A stretch of 64,000 nt of DNA from the NCBI RefSeq assembly GCF_013299165.1, contig NZ_JAAFKD010000005.1, positions 248,001 through 312,000 on the forward strand, in the 5' to 3' direction. The DNA is from Microcoleus sp. bin38.metabat.b11b12b14.051. GTDB lineage: Bacteria > Cyanobacteriota > Cyanobacteriia > Cyanobacteriales > Microcoleaceae. Shown one piece after another: positions 33,615 through 41,653 of this stretch. Positions within the stretch are counted from its first letter, which is position 1. Each line of letters begins with the position of its first letter. Under the pieces are notes generated by a model. That model worked only from the letters and a program-made list of their open reading frames with translations, ran no database searches and was not told where the DNA came from. Both the position numbers and the translations under genes were made by a program.

Positions 33615-33754
33615 TGGGATGGATTCAACCAAATCCAGTGCCGGAAATTACCGTGCATATGGCCTAAAGGTTCTTCGTGCTGCACCGGTTTGATGTCTGT
33701 TACGGGTGTCGGCGCGGGGGATTTTTTGGTTGCTTGACGGTTGAAGAATTGCAT
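33599..33754 (-). CDS. Small protein of 51 residues, His/Trp-rich, unknown
   Basis: The minus strand has an ATG at 33754 with GGAGG (33766-33762) at the ideal seven-base distance. The product begins MQFFNRQATKKSPAPTPVTD and ends HMHGNFRHWIWLNPSHHRAQ. The C-terminal half has six His and two Trp in 20 residues, suggestive of metal or ligand binding. There is no signal peptide or membrane helix. It converges on the permease gene (16-base overlap). The good ribosome binding site supports it; there is no homology evidence. Confidence 0.5.
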   Translation of the reverse strand: MQFFNRQATKKSPAPTPVTDIKPVQHEEPLGHMHGNFRHWIWLNPSHHRAQ

Positions 33755-33766
33755 AAATTTGCCTCC

Positions 33767-34001
33767 AAGATGTTGATGTTTCTGGGAGGCACATCGAAAC
33801 CTGTCACCACTCTCCCTGGCATCAGCAGCGCTGAGCGAGGGTATGTCCGAATCTTTTTCTGTGCCTTATGATACTATTGTACAACTATTTGGGCGGAATG
33901 TATCGGTCGATCGGGTGATATCTCATTTTTGTTAGCTGACTCGGCGGTTGAAACCAGGTTTATACAAACGATGTCCGCCGACGCCGACTCAAGAAACAAG
34001 G
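33767..34001 (-). other. Possible structured leader of the 51-residue ORF
   Basis: About 235 bases between the small ORF and the uraD end. The minus strand near 33767-33845 has complementary stretches (GTTTC/GAAAC, GATGT/ACATC, GGGAG/CTCCC) and a region GCTCAGCGCTGCTGATGCCA. I compared it by memory with TPP, glycine, guanidine, ZTP and tetrahydrofolate riboswitch cores and none fits. No other gene is seen. Confidence 0.25.
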
Positions 34002-34025
34002 TTCGTAGTGAGGACTTCAGTCCTC
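34002..34025. repeat. Single palindromic repeat unit at the uraD stop
   Basis: GGTTCGTAGTGAGGACTTCA then GTCC: one half-unit of the dispersed palindrome family. Its minus strand supplies GAG GAC TGA, the last two residues and stop of uraD. Confidence 0.8.
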
Positions 34026-34523
34026 TTTCTTAATAGCCGAGTCCAGACGAAACCGCGCAATCTGATAAATTTCTGCTAAAGCCTGCTGCATTTCAGCTTC
34101 CGGGGAATTGTCGAGGCGGCGTTCAAATGCTTCGAGAATGGTGGTTTTTGTGTGATTTTTCACCGCCACAATGAAGGGGAAACCAAACTTTTCGCGGTAT
34201 TCTCGGTTGAGAAATTGAAAGCGATCGAACTCTGCGACAGATAGCCGATCCAAACCTGCACCGGCTTGTTCGTTAACCGATGCTACAGCCATTTTTGCTT
34301 TGCTTCCCAAGTCGGGGTGTGCTTGAATTAAAGCTAATTTTTCTTGCCCAGTTGTGGAATTGACCGCAGCTACCATTTTAGCGTGCAAGTCGGCTGTGGA
34401 GGCAAAAGGGCGATCGTCCCAAGTGCGACGGGCGATCGCGGCCGAATGTTCAAAAATCTCGCCCAAGGCTTCTGTAAACGCCTCCTGATTCATTCCGTTG
34501 AGTTCAACTAGGGAGTATTGCAT
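34017..34523 (-). CDS. uraD: 2-oxo-4-hydroxy-4-carboxy-5-ureidoimidazoline (OHCU) decarboxylase
   Basis: A 168-residue protein beginning MQYSLVELNGMNQEAFTEAL. The OHCU decarboxylase pattern is clear: GEIFEHSAAIARRTW (conserved His), LIQAHPDLGSKAKMA, LSVAEFDRFQFLNREYREKF and GFPFIVAVKNHTKTTILEAF. It converts OHCU to S-allantoin, the step after UraH. The start at 34523 is set by this N-terminus; upstream in-frame sequence is TTCCTTC heptamer-encoded (FFLLPSSFF) and rejected. It probably belongs to an operon led by hpxO. The C-terminus (KKED) ends in a dispersed palindrome. Confidence 0.94.
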   Translation of the reverse strand: MQYSLVELNGMNQEAFTEALGEIFEHSAAIARRTWDDRPFASTADLHAKMVAAVNSTTGQEKLALIQAHPDLGSKAKMAVASVNEQAGAGLDRLSVAEFDRFQFLNREYREKFGFPFIVAVKNHTKTTILEAFERRLDNSPEAEMQQALAEIYQIARFRLDSAIKKED

Positions 34524-34527
34524 TGCT

Positions 34528-34567
34528 AAGAAGAAGGAAGAAGGAAGAAGGAAGAAGGAAGAAGGAA
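34528..34567. repeat. Heptamer repeat GAAGGAA tract
   Basis: About five copies of a GAAGGAA-type seven-base unit directly upstream of the uraD start. The same heptamer occurs at 56985 and 57886. Confidence 0.85.
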
Positions 34568-34689
34568 GACAGAAGAAGATATACACAGCAAGTTTGAGAG
34601 CTATTCATATTTTATGTTGAATTAGGTGGATTTACTCGATCGCTCAAATTAATTAATGCCAATTATTAACATTCAAGCAACAGTATTCG

Positions 34690-34800
34690 TGTGGTGCGTC
34701 GCTATGAGATTGTCGATCGCATTTAAAGATTTTCGAGGGCGACGCACCCTACAGCTACACACTGTCAACTGTCAACTGTCAACTGTCAACTGTCAACTGA
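34690..34800. repeat. Inverted repeat GGTGCGTCGC ... GCGACGCACC, then TCAACTG heptamers
   Basis: Ten-base arms (34694-34703 and 34740-34749) flank 36 bases. After ten more bases, five TCAACTG-type units run into the Rieske gene and supply its stop codon. Confidence 0.8.
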
Positions 34801-35806
34801 CTTTAGTTTGTTCGACTTCGCCGTGAGCTTTCAACAGTGCAGCAATTTTGCGGCGGATGATAATTCCCGGCTTATCTGTCAGCATATGCTGCTCTTGCGC
34901 GATGTCGAGCGGCACGTCCGAATCGGTGGTTTCTAAAATCCGCTTGTCCTCTAAAGTAACAGCGCGATCGAAAGCAATAATATCCCTGGCTTTTACCTCA
35001 TTTTCTGTATCGTTGCGGAGACAAAACTGCACCATTTGAGAAGTATAATCGTCAATCGGAGTCATGGTATTGACGATGATGTGAACGAGTCCGTTTGGGT
35101 AAGCAATCCGCAGCTTGACAGTAAACGGCAGAAACCAAGTTCCGTCTATTGTCCGCACGGTTTCTTGCTGCTCTATTTTTAAGTTCTGCTGTTGCTGTGC
35201 CGGATTGGCGACACCCAAAACGCTGCGGTAATGCAGTTCCCATTCTGTTTCTGTAAACTCCATCACATCCGGCGTGGGATGTTCTTCGCTGCCGAAAGTT
35301 GTGGTATGTACAAAAGTAGGATGAGCCATATCTAATTCGTTTTCCATCACCCGCAATCCCGCACAATTCCAAGGTTCGTAAAATTCGTGAATTTGGCGGT
35401 AGTTGGGGTCTGCGGCTTCGGGAATATCGGGAATATCTGCGATGGGTTCGCCCAAACAAACCCAAACGTATCCGTAGCGATCGCAAGCCTGATAAGATTT
35501 TATCTTGTAGTTAGGAGAAATCGCGCCGTTTGGCTGTTGGGGAACGCGGACGCAAGTTCCTGACGAGTTGAACGTCCAGCCGTGATAAGCACAGGAAATG
35601 TTGCCGCTGACAACTTTTCCCAGGGAAAGTTTAGCTGTGCGGTGACAGCAACGGTCTTCTACTGCTGCGGGTTTTCCTGCGGAATCGAGCCAAAGTGCGA
35701 TCGGCTGACCTAACAATACAAAAGATTTGGGTTCGTCGCCCAACTCGGCGAGGGGAATCACGGGATACCAAAAGCGTTTGAAAACAGGTTGTTTTGTGAC
35801 TAACAT
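34793..35806 (-). CDS. Rieske [2Fe-2S] non-heme iron oxygenase (possible xanthine-oxidising, HpxD-like)
   Basis: A 337-residue oxygenase subunit. The Rieske cluster ligands are C53-x-H55 and C72-x2-H75 (DRCCHRTAK ... SCAYHGWTF). The mononuclear iron motif N156-x2-D159-x2-H162-x4-H167 is complete. It therefore should hydroxylate or demethylate an organic substrate with electrons from a ferredoxin or reductase, none of which is encoded nearby. The Klebsiella hpx system oxidises purine to urate with a Rieske oxygenase (HpxDE); the position here, between uraH and uraD, makes xanthine oxidation the most attractive role, but this is inferred. The last codon and stop come from heptamer repeats. Confidence 0.9.
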   Translation of the reverse strand: MLVTKQPVFKRFWYPVIPLAELGDEPKSFVLLGQPIALWLDSAGKPAAVEDRCCHRTAKLSLGKVVSGNISCAYHGWTFNSSGTCVRVPQQPNGAISPNYKIKSYQACDRYGYVWVCLGEPIADIPDIPEAADPNYRQIHEFYEPWNCAGLRVMENELDMAHPTFVHTTTFGSEEHPTPDVMEFTETEWELHYRSVLGVANPAQQQQNLKIEQQETVRTIDGTWFLPFTVKLRIAYPNGLVHIIVNTMTPIDDYTSQMVQFCLRNDTENEVKARDIIAFDRAVTLEDKRILETTDSDVPLDIAQEQHMLTDKPGIIIRRKIAALLKAHGEVEQTKVS

Positions 35807-35875
35807 GGTACTTTTTTGATATAAAAATAATTATTTGACATCTCCCCTCTTTAATTAAAAGATGGTAATTGGTCA

Positions 35876-35966
35876 ACTTTCAACTTTCAACTGTCAACTG
35901 TCAACTGTCAACTGTCAACTGAATAAAGCTGTCAACTGTCAACTGTCAACTGTCAACTGTCAACTA
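35876..35966. repeat. Heptamer TCAACTG tracts between the Rieske and uraH genes
   Basis: About ten TCAACTG units in two blocks split by AATAAAGC. The last unit supplies the Ser codon and the stop of uraH. Confidence 0.88.
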
Positions 35967-36322
35967 CCGCGATAGGTGCTGTACGACCAAGGCGAAACTA
36001 ACAGCGGTACGTGATAGTGTGAGGTTGGATCGGCGATACCGAACTGAATCGGAATGCTGTTTAAAAAAGGCGGGTCGGGTAAATTTTCGGCGAATTGGGC
36101 GAAGTATTCGCCAACGGCAAATACTAATTCGTAAATTCCCGGTTTGAACTCGCTTTCTGATAATAGCGGAGCAGCGGTGCGGCCGTCAGCATTTGTTGTT
36201 ACAGTTTTTAGCAGGGTTTTGGCGCCGGAGTTGGGGTCAATTGATTGCAGGGCGATCGACATATTTGCCGCTGGACAGCCGCGGGCTGTGTCGAGAACGT
36301 GAGTAGTAAGTTTGCCTGACAT
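35960..36322 (-). CDS. uraH: 5-hydroxyisourate hydrolase (transthyretin-like)
   Basis: A 120-residue transthyretin-related protein. It has the N-terminal [20 protein letters not shown] with the active-site His, [10 protein letters not shown] with the Arg, [16 protein letters not shown] with the His, and the C-terminal YRGS signature that defines HIU hydrolases against true transthyretins. It hydrolyses 5-hydroxyisourate, the product of HpxO, to OHCU, the substrate of UraD. The gene starts 50 bases after hpxO on the same strand. The final Ser and stop are encoded by the first heptamer of the adjacent tract. Confidence 0.96.
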   Translation of the reverse strand: MSGKLTTHVLDTARGCPAANMSIALQSIDPNSGAKTLLKTVTTNADGRTAAPLLSESEFKPGIYELVFAVGEYFAQFAENLPDPPFLNSIPIQFGIADPTSHYHVPLLVSPWSYSTYRGS

Positions 36323-36372
36323 TATTGTAATCTTAAATGCTGATTTTTGATTGATTTTCCCGCTAGATTGTG

Positions 36373-37533
36373 CTAATGCAAGGGCCCTGCCATGATAACT
36401 TTGGCGATCGCATCTGTCACATCAGTTGGCTGTTCCTTAGCTAGTTGTTCGTACCACTGTTGTGTCACCTGCGGATCTTTACCATGAATTTGTTCGGCAC
36501 GTTGGCGCGCTTTTTCTACAACTGCATTCGCCCGCTGCTTGCGCTCAGTTTCGTAACGTTTGAGCGCGTATTCTACCCCCAAATTCGTAGTCGAGAGGTA
36601 GTTGCTGAGTACGAGTCCGTCTTCCATGGCTTGACAGCCTCCCTGGCCCAAATCTGGGCAGGTAGCGTGGGCAGAATCTCCTAGCAAAGCAACTCTACCG
36701 CGAACGTAGGAGTCGATCGGCCCTACGTCGTGAATTTCGGGGCGGGCGACTGTTGCTGGATCTAATCTTTCTATCAACAATTGCACTGGTGCGGCCCAAC
36801 CTGTAAAATGTTCTTTAAGTTCGGCTTTGTAATTGTCGGGATTTGCGGGAGTTCCGGTAGTTAAGGGAACATCGAAGAAAAAGTAAAAGCGATCGCCCGC
36901 TACGGGCATTAATGAGGCGCGCTTGCAGTCACCGACATAAATCGCCCAGGTATTTTTTGGCGCTAGTGCTTCATCCGCCGGTACTAGCCCGTTCCAATTG
37001 ATATAACCGCCGTATTTCGGCTTTACTTCGCGGCCCAATACATAGGTACGCAAAATTGAGCGAACGCCGTCAGCAGCCACCAGCAAATCGCCCCGCGCTT
37101 TGTCTCCATTTTCAAAGATTGCAGTTACACCCGTGGCATCTTCTTCTACAGCAACACATTTGCGATCGAGCTTGACTTCTCCCTTAAAAGCTGCTAATAA
37201 CATTTGTTGTAAATCGCGGCGTGCCACCGGATAAGGACGCTGACCGACTTGTTGAATTAGTGGCATTAAATCGATGTCATTTAGCAGTTGACCGATTTTG
37301 GTGCGGTATTCCATGCGCTCCATTTTGCCGCCAATTTTTGCCATGTTTTCGCCTAAACCCAAGCGGTTGAGCACTTTGACGCCGTTCGACCACATGGAGA
37401 TGCCGGCCCCGGCTGGACGCAGTTCTTTTACGCGATCGTAAATTGCAACTTCATAACCTGCTTGTTGGAGGGCGATACCCGCAGTTAACCCGCCAATTCC
37501 GGCACCGATGATGACAACTTTTAAGTCGTGCAT
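36373..37533 (-). CDS. hpxO: FAD-dependent urate hydroxylase HpxO
   Basis: A 386-residue aromatic-ring flavoprotein hydroxylase. The FAD motif GAGIGG is at residues 10-15, the DG motif is [13 protein letters not shown], and the GD motif [20 protein letters not shown] is near residue 300. The overall run ([71 protein letters not shown]) follows Klebsiella HpxO closely, including the urate-site Arg of the RRDLQ segment. It converts urate to 5-hydroxyisourate with NADH and oxygen. AGGAG stands nine bases before the ATG. It leads a likely operon hpxO-uraH-Rieske-uraD under an NtcA-type promoter. Confidence 0.95.
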   Translation of the reverse strand: MHDLKVVIIGAGIGGLTAGIALQQAGYEVAIYDRVKELRPAGAGISMWSNGVKVLNRLGLGENMAKIGGKMERMEYRTKIGQLLNDIDLMPLIQQVGQRPYPVARRDLQQMLLAAFKGEVKLDRKCVAVEEDATGVTAIFENGDKARGDLLVAADGVRSILRTYVLGREVKPKYGGYINWNGLVPADEALAPKNTWAIYVGDCKRASLMPVAGDRFYFFFDVPLTTGTPANPDNYKAELKEHFTGWAAPVQLLIERLDPATVARPEIHDVGPIDSYVRGRVALLGDSAHATCPDLGQGGCQAMEDGLVLSNYLSTTNLGVEYALKRYETERKQRANAVVEKARQRAEQIHGKDPQVTQQWYEQLAKEQPTDVTDAIAKVIMAGPLH

Positions 37534-37568
37534 TCTGTGTTTCTCCTGCTAAATGACATCCTAATACC

Positions 37569-37610
37569 ATTTTATATTTTAGATTTTAGATTTTAGTATC
37601 GAGAATTACA
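37569..37610 (-). promoter_or_regulatory. NtcA-type promoter of hpxO
   Basis: On the minus strand TGTAATTCTCGATAC gives GTA-N8-TAC (37609-37596). TAAAAT, a TAN3T box, follows 21 bases later (37574-37569). The start codon is 35 bases further. Site, -10 box and distance fit a class II NtcA promoter. Confidence 0.62.
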
Positions 37611-37672
37611 TCTGAAGTCTGGTGCATCAGATTGCATTTATATCGGGGCCCGTCAATCACGAGTAATAAAAA

Positions 37673-38347
37673 CAGGTTTGTAGTGAGGACTTCAGTCCTT
37701 CTTGGATTCGGACTAAAGTCCGTACTACGAACCAGGTTTGTAGTGAGGACTTCAGTCCTTCTTTGATTCGGACTAAAGTCCGTACTACGAACCAGGTTTG
37801 TAGTGAGGACTTCAGTCCTTCTTGGATTCGGACTAAAGTCGGTACTACGAACCAGGTTTGTAGTGAGGACTTCAGTCCTTCTTTGATTCGGACTAAAGTC
37901 CGTACTACGAACCAGGTTTGTAGTGAGGACTTCAGTCCTTCTTGGATTCGGACTAAAGTCGGTACTACGAACCAGGTTTGTAGTGAGGACTTCAGTCCTT
38001 CTTTGATTCGGACTAAAGTCCGTACTACGAACCAGGTTTGTAGTGAGGACTTCAGTCCTTCTTGGATTCGGACTAAAGTCGGTACTACGAACCAGGTTTG
38101 TAGTGAGGACTTCAGTCCTTCTTGGATTCGGACTAAAGTCCGTACTACGAACCAGGTTTGTAGTGAGGACTTCAGTCCTTCTTGGATTCGGACTAAAGTC
38201 CGTACTACGAACCTGGTTTGTAGTGAGGACTTCAGTCCTTCTTTGATTCGGACTAAAGTCCGTACTACGAACCCGTAATACAAACAGGTTTGTAGTGAGG
38301 ACTTCAGTCCTTCTTGGATTCGGACTAAAGTCCGTACTACGAACCTG
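37673..38347. repeat. Palindromic repeat array, 11 units of 60 bp
   Basis: Each unit runs GTTTGTAGTGAGGACTTCAG, TCCTTCTTGG or TCCTTCTTTG, ATTCGGACTAAAGTCC, then GTACTACGAACC. Units differ at only a few positions (TTGG/TTTG and CCG/CGG), and the two types alternate in part, suggesting a two-unit amplification step. Because 60 is a multiple of three, long frames stay open on both strands; they are not genes. A short break (CGTAATACAAA) precedes the last unit. Confidence 0.95.
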
Positions 38348-38387
38348 AAAAAAAACTAACTCACACACCCTACATATTAATTTTCAA

Positions 38388-39608
38388 CTATCCTAAAAAC
38401 TTGGTTAATTCGGCGAGATTCTGCCCAATCGCATTTGTGCCGCGAATGTGAGACAAGTGAGAACCTCCATACAAAAAACTATCCAAACTAACTTGATAAT
38501 TTTGCTGCACCGCCAAATCCAGCCACAAATTCTTAAATGCTGCTCCCGGTTTGTAGTCGGGAATGTTATGCTGGTAGTAAGGAAAACTGTCAAGGCAAGT
38601 GTTGAAAAAGTTTTTCCGACCGCAATGCTTTAAATACTGATATCGCGGTTTGAATTCCGTTTGATTTTCCAAAACTGTATGAATCGTATCAGCTAAAGAT
38701 TCAGGGTCAAATTTGGCGTAAAGACCCGCACATTCTGGGAAAACTGGCGAGTTTCCTCGGGCGTATTGGTTGAATTCTTCAAAACAAATTACTGGTACAT
38801 TGCAACTCATTGCTTCGGTAATTCCCCGGTTTTTGCCTTCGAGGAGGGAACCGAGGACGAATGCTTGCGCCCGCGAATAATAGTTGGGGATTTCTTGGTA
38901 GTAGTCAACTCGCGGTAGTAAGTTGATGTAGTCGGAAGGATTGCCTAAAATCTCCTCTACTTGGTGCCATTCTTTTAAGGCGTATTCGTCGAGAGTTTTC
39001 AAGTTGTTGATATCAAAATCGTGACCGCTGACAACTGTTAATTTTATAGGTTTTTGCGGATACTTTTGGCGGTAAATTTTTAAGGCTTTGGCAATCATCG
39101 GCAAGTTCTTTTCTTCGGAAATACGGGCGACTGCGAGGATGTCGATGTCTTTGGCGGGGACGTTGCGAGGGGAAATTAAGTATTCGTTGATAAAGTCGGT
39201 GTCTTGCAGTGGTATGATTGGTTTGTTGGCGCGATCGGGATAGGTTTCGCGAAACCACTTGGCTCGGTGCGGGTTTTTGTATAAACTAGAGTAGGCATCG
39301 GCTACGGGCGCCCAAGAATAGGAAGTTCCGGGGGAATAGGTGAAGGAGAAAAATGCTGAGGAAAGTTGGGGAAAGAGTTTGTTGATGAGTTCTACTGCTT
39401 CGCTGAAGTAAATCCCTTTGATGAATTTTCCTTCGTAAAACAGCGGCGGCAGCAAGACGTAGAAACTTACTGTATCGAAGCGGTGGGGTTGATCTTCAAA
39501 TATCTCCCAGCTAAAGGCGTCTAAGTCTGCATAGATTTCGGCGATTGGTTTGTTGATGTGGGGGTTGTGTAAGTAGGGTTTTTGGCGATCGTAGTTTCCG
39601 CGTACCAT
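38388..39608 (-). CDS. Glycosyltransferase family 4-like protein
   Basis: A 406-residue cytoplasmic glycosyltransferase of GT-B type. The C-terminal half has DIDILAVARISEEKNLPMIAKAL, a phosphate-binding region VDYYQEIPNYYSRAQAFVLG and the EX7E-like SLLEGKNRGITEAMSCNVPVICFEE, where E contacts the nucleotide sugar. The N-terminal half is less typical (AEIYADLDAFSWEIFEDQPH). It may build a surface polysaccharide; donor and acceptor are unknown. It stands alone, downstream of the 60-bp repeat array. Confidence 0.85.
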   Translation of the reverse strand: MVRGNYDRQKPYLHNPHINKPIAEIYADLDAFSWEIFEDQPHRFDTVSFYVLLPPLFYEGKFIKGIYFSEAVELINKLFPQLSSAFFSFTYSPGTSYSWAPVADAYSSLYKNPHRAKWFRETYPDRANKPIIPLQDTDFINEYLISPRNVPAKDIDILAVARISEEKNLPMIAKALKIYRQKYPQKPIKLTVVSGHDFDINNLKTLDEYALKEWHQVEEILGNPSDYINLLPRVDYYQEIPNYYSRAQAFVLGSLLEGKNRGITEAMSCNVPVICFEEFNQYARGNSPVFPECAGLYAKFDPESLADTIHTVLENQTEFKPRYQYLKHCGRKNFFNTCLDSFPYYQHNIPDYKPGAAFKNLWLDLAVQQNYQVSLDSFLYGGSHLSHIRGTNAIGQNLAELTKFLG

Positions 39609-39646
39609 ATAATTTGTTAGTGTGATTATTTGACTTTTTTTATTTA

Positions 39647-39673
39647 ACCGCAGAGGGCGCAGAGGGCGCAGAG
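39647..39673. repeat. 27-bp dispersed repeat, copy 2
   Basis: Identical to 8201-8227, with a GCAGAGGGC-type internal repeat. It lies between the rsmI end and the glycosyltransferase start. Confidence 0.75.
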
Positions 39674-39702
39674 GAGGAGAAGAGAGAGTTATTCACAAGT
39701 CA

Positions 39703-40575
39703 TCAAGGGAGTTGTTCGGGTGATTCGCTGTCGTCAAGTGTCAGGGCTAGTTGGTAGATTTGGCGTCGGGGGAGGGATGTTTGTTGGGCTAGTTGGCGAC
39801 TGGCTTGGGAACGACTTATGCCTTCTCCTATTAATGTTTGTAATTCGGCTTTGATGGCTTCTTCTGAGAAAATTGGTGCGTCTGTTTGGATGCCGGCAAT
39901 TATCAGGGTAAATTCTCCCTGGGGTTCGCGTGTGGTGTAAAGTGCGATCGCGCTTTCTATACTACCACGCCAAAACTCTTCGTGCATTTTTGTCAATTCC
40001 CGCGCCAGCACAATCTGTCTGTCGTTTCCCAAGGTGTTTGCTAAATCTTGTAAAGTTTGGCGCAACCGGTGGGGAGATTCGTATAAAATAATAGTGCGGG
40101 ATTCTATTTGTACACTTTCTAAACTCCGCTGGCGTTCTTGACCTTTGGTTGGTAAGAATCCTTCAAATACAAATCTGTCTGTAGGCAATCCCGATGCACT
40201 TATCCCCACAATGCAGGCGCTGGGGCCGGGAATCGGAATAATGTTAATATTAGCATCGGCGCAGGCTTTGACTAATTCGTATCCGGGGTCAGAAATTCCT
40301 GGCATTCCGGCGTCGGTGACGAGGGCGATACTTTTTCCTAACAGCAGTTTGTCGATGAATTCGGGGAGTCGTTGCTGTTGGTTATGTTCGTGATAGCTGA
40401 TTTGGGGCGTTTTGATTTGGAAGTGGTGTAAAAGTTTCCCTGTGTGGCGGGTGTCTTCGGCGGCGATGAAGTCTGCTGTTTGCAAAATTCGGATGGCGCG
40501 ATACGTCATGTCTTCGAGATTGCCGATCGGCGTTCCGACAATGTAAAGTGTTCCTGTATTGGGATTTGGCTGCAT
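39703..40575 (-). CDS. rsmI: 16S rRNA (cytidine1402-2'-O)-methyltransferase
   Basis: A 290-residue SAM-dependent enzyme of the tetrapyrrole-methylase fold. Motifs: GTLYIVGTPIGNLEDMTYRA, AAEDTRHTGKLLHHF, VTDAGMPGISDPGYELV, IPIPGPSACIVGISASGLPT and FEGFLPTKGQER, then TIILYESPHRL and ARELTKMHEEFWRG. It methylates the ribose of C1402 in the decoding centre. It is complete; a divergent sugar kinase starts 99 bases away. Confidence 0.96.
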   Translation of the reverse strand: MQPNPNTGTLYIVGTPIGNLEDMTYRAIRILQTADFIAAEDTRHTGKLLHHFQIKTPQISYHEHNQQQRLPEFIDKLLLGKSIALVTDAGMPGISDPGYELVKACADANINIIPIPGPSACIVGISASGLPTDRFVFEGFLPTKGQERQRSLESVQIESRTIILYESPHRLRQTLQDLANTLGNDRQIVLARELTKMHEEFWRGSIESAIALYTTREPQGEFTLIIAGIQTDAPIFSEEAIKAELQTLIGEGISRSQASRQLAQQTSLPRRQIYQLALTLDDSESPEQLP

Positions 40576-40674
40576 TTTGATGGTTGGGAGTTTTTAGCCA
40601 CAGATGGAACACGGGCGGGACGCCCATGCCACAAGATTTAAGCACAAATATAAGAATAAAAAAGTAAGACAGAT

Positions 40675-41538
40675 ATGGCAACTGGATTGTTTTTGGGATT
40701 GGCGACTTTGGATTTAGTTTATTTAGCCGAGAAGCCTCCGGGGGAAAATCAGAAAGTTGTTGCTGCTGATTGTACCATTGCTGCGGGCGGGCCGGCGACA
40801 AATGCTGCGGTTGCTTTTAGCGCTTTGGGAAATGCGGCGGTGTTGGCGGGGGTTTTGGGCACTCACGCGATCGCCCAATTAATCTGTGCAGACTTAGCAG
40901 AGTACAATGTCAGGATAATCGATTTGCAGCCAGGGCGATCGCACTCGCCGGCAGTTTCTTCGATTATCGTAACTCAAGCAACGGGCGATCGGGCAGTAAT
41001 CTCGATTAATGCTACTAAATCTCAGGTTGACAGTCAAGCAATTAACCAGGATATTTTAACATCAGTTAATATCATACTATTTGACGGACATCAAATCGCA
41101 GCCAGCACAGAAATTGCTCAACTTGCCAAAACAAAAAACATTCCAATTGTCCTCGATGGCGGCAGTTGGAAACCCGGATTAGAGCAAATATTACCCTTCG
41201 TTGAATGGGCTGTGTGTTCGGATAATTTCCATCCGCCCGACTGTCACAATTCCAAACAAGTCTTTGCCTATTTGTCAGCAGCCGGAATTCCCAACATTGC
41301 CATCACTCGCGGCGAACAACCAATTCAATACTTTAGCAATGGCAGTTTCGGCAGTTTAGAAGTTCCTCAAATCAAAGCCGCAGACACTTTAGGCGCAGGC
41401 GACATCTTTCACGGCGCTTTCTGCCACTACATTTTACAAAAAAACTTTACAAACGCCCTAACCGCCGCAGCTAAGATAGCTTCCGATTCCTGCAAAGTTT
41501 TCGGAACCCGCGACTGGATAAAAAATCTGCAACCTTAA
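40675..41538 (+). CDS. PfkB family carbohydrate kinase
   Basis: A 287-residue ribokinase-fold protein. The N-terminal PfkB signature appears as IAAGGPATNAAVAFSALG, and the C-terminal one as KAADTLGAGDIFHGAFCHYI with the catalytic Asp in GAGD. KNIPIVLDGGSWKPGLEQIL and VCSDNF are family typical. It should phosphorylate a sugar, nucleoside or similar alcohol. Specificity cannot be read. A hairpin terminator follows at 41654. Confidence 0.9.
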   Translation: MATGLFLGLATLDLVYLAEKPPGENQKVVAADCTIAAGGPATNAAVAFSALGNAAVLAGVLGTHAIAQLICADLAEYNVRIIDLQPGRSHSPAVSSIIVTQATGDRAVISINATKSQVDSQAINQDILTSVNIILFDGHQIAASTEIAQLAKTKNIPIVLDGGSWKPGLEQILPFVEWAVCSDNFHPPDCHNSKQVFAYLSAAGIPNIAITRGEQPIQYFSNGSFGSLEVPQIKAADTLGAGDIFHGAFCHYILQKNFTNALTAAAKIASDSCKVFGTRDWIKNLQP

Positions 41539-41653
41539 CTTTAAGTTAACCAAAAAATCCGGAAAAAAGCGATCGCACCCAGAAAACTATAAGAGCCAAC
41601 ACTTGTTAAGCTAAAATAGTGATAGCAACCCTCTCTCTCTTCCTTAGCCGTGA

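Noticed and set aside
33677-33871. Plus-strand frame of 64 codons after the permease gene
   Set aside because: No ribosome binding site; it is antisense to the 51-codon ORF, which has a good one.
33767-33880. Known riboswitch upstream of the small ORF (TPP, glycine, ZTP, guanidine or tetrahydrofolate)
   Set aside because: The remembered core motifs of these classes are not present in the right order. A purine-sensing class could not be judged without a covariance-model search.
37673-38347. Regular array that could be taken for CRISPR
   Set aside because: Units are nearly identical from end to end with no unique spacers, and each unit is internally palindromic. No cas genes are in the window. 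The arrays at 2846 and 54012 are rejected for the same reason.
37586-38368. Long open frames on both strands across 37.6-38.4 kb with repeating peptides such as VRSTDFSPNPRRTEVLTTNL
   Set aside because: They are made by the 60-bp palindrome array; since 60 is divisible by three, several frames stay open at once. No ribosome binding site and no protein-like composition.
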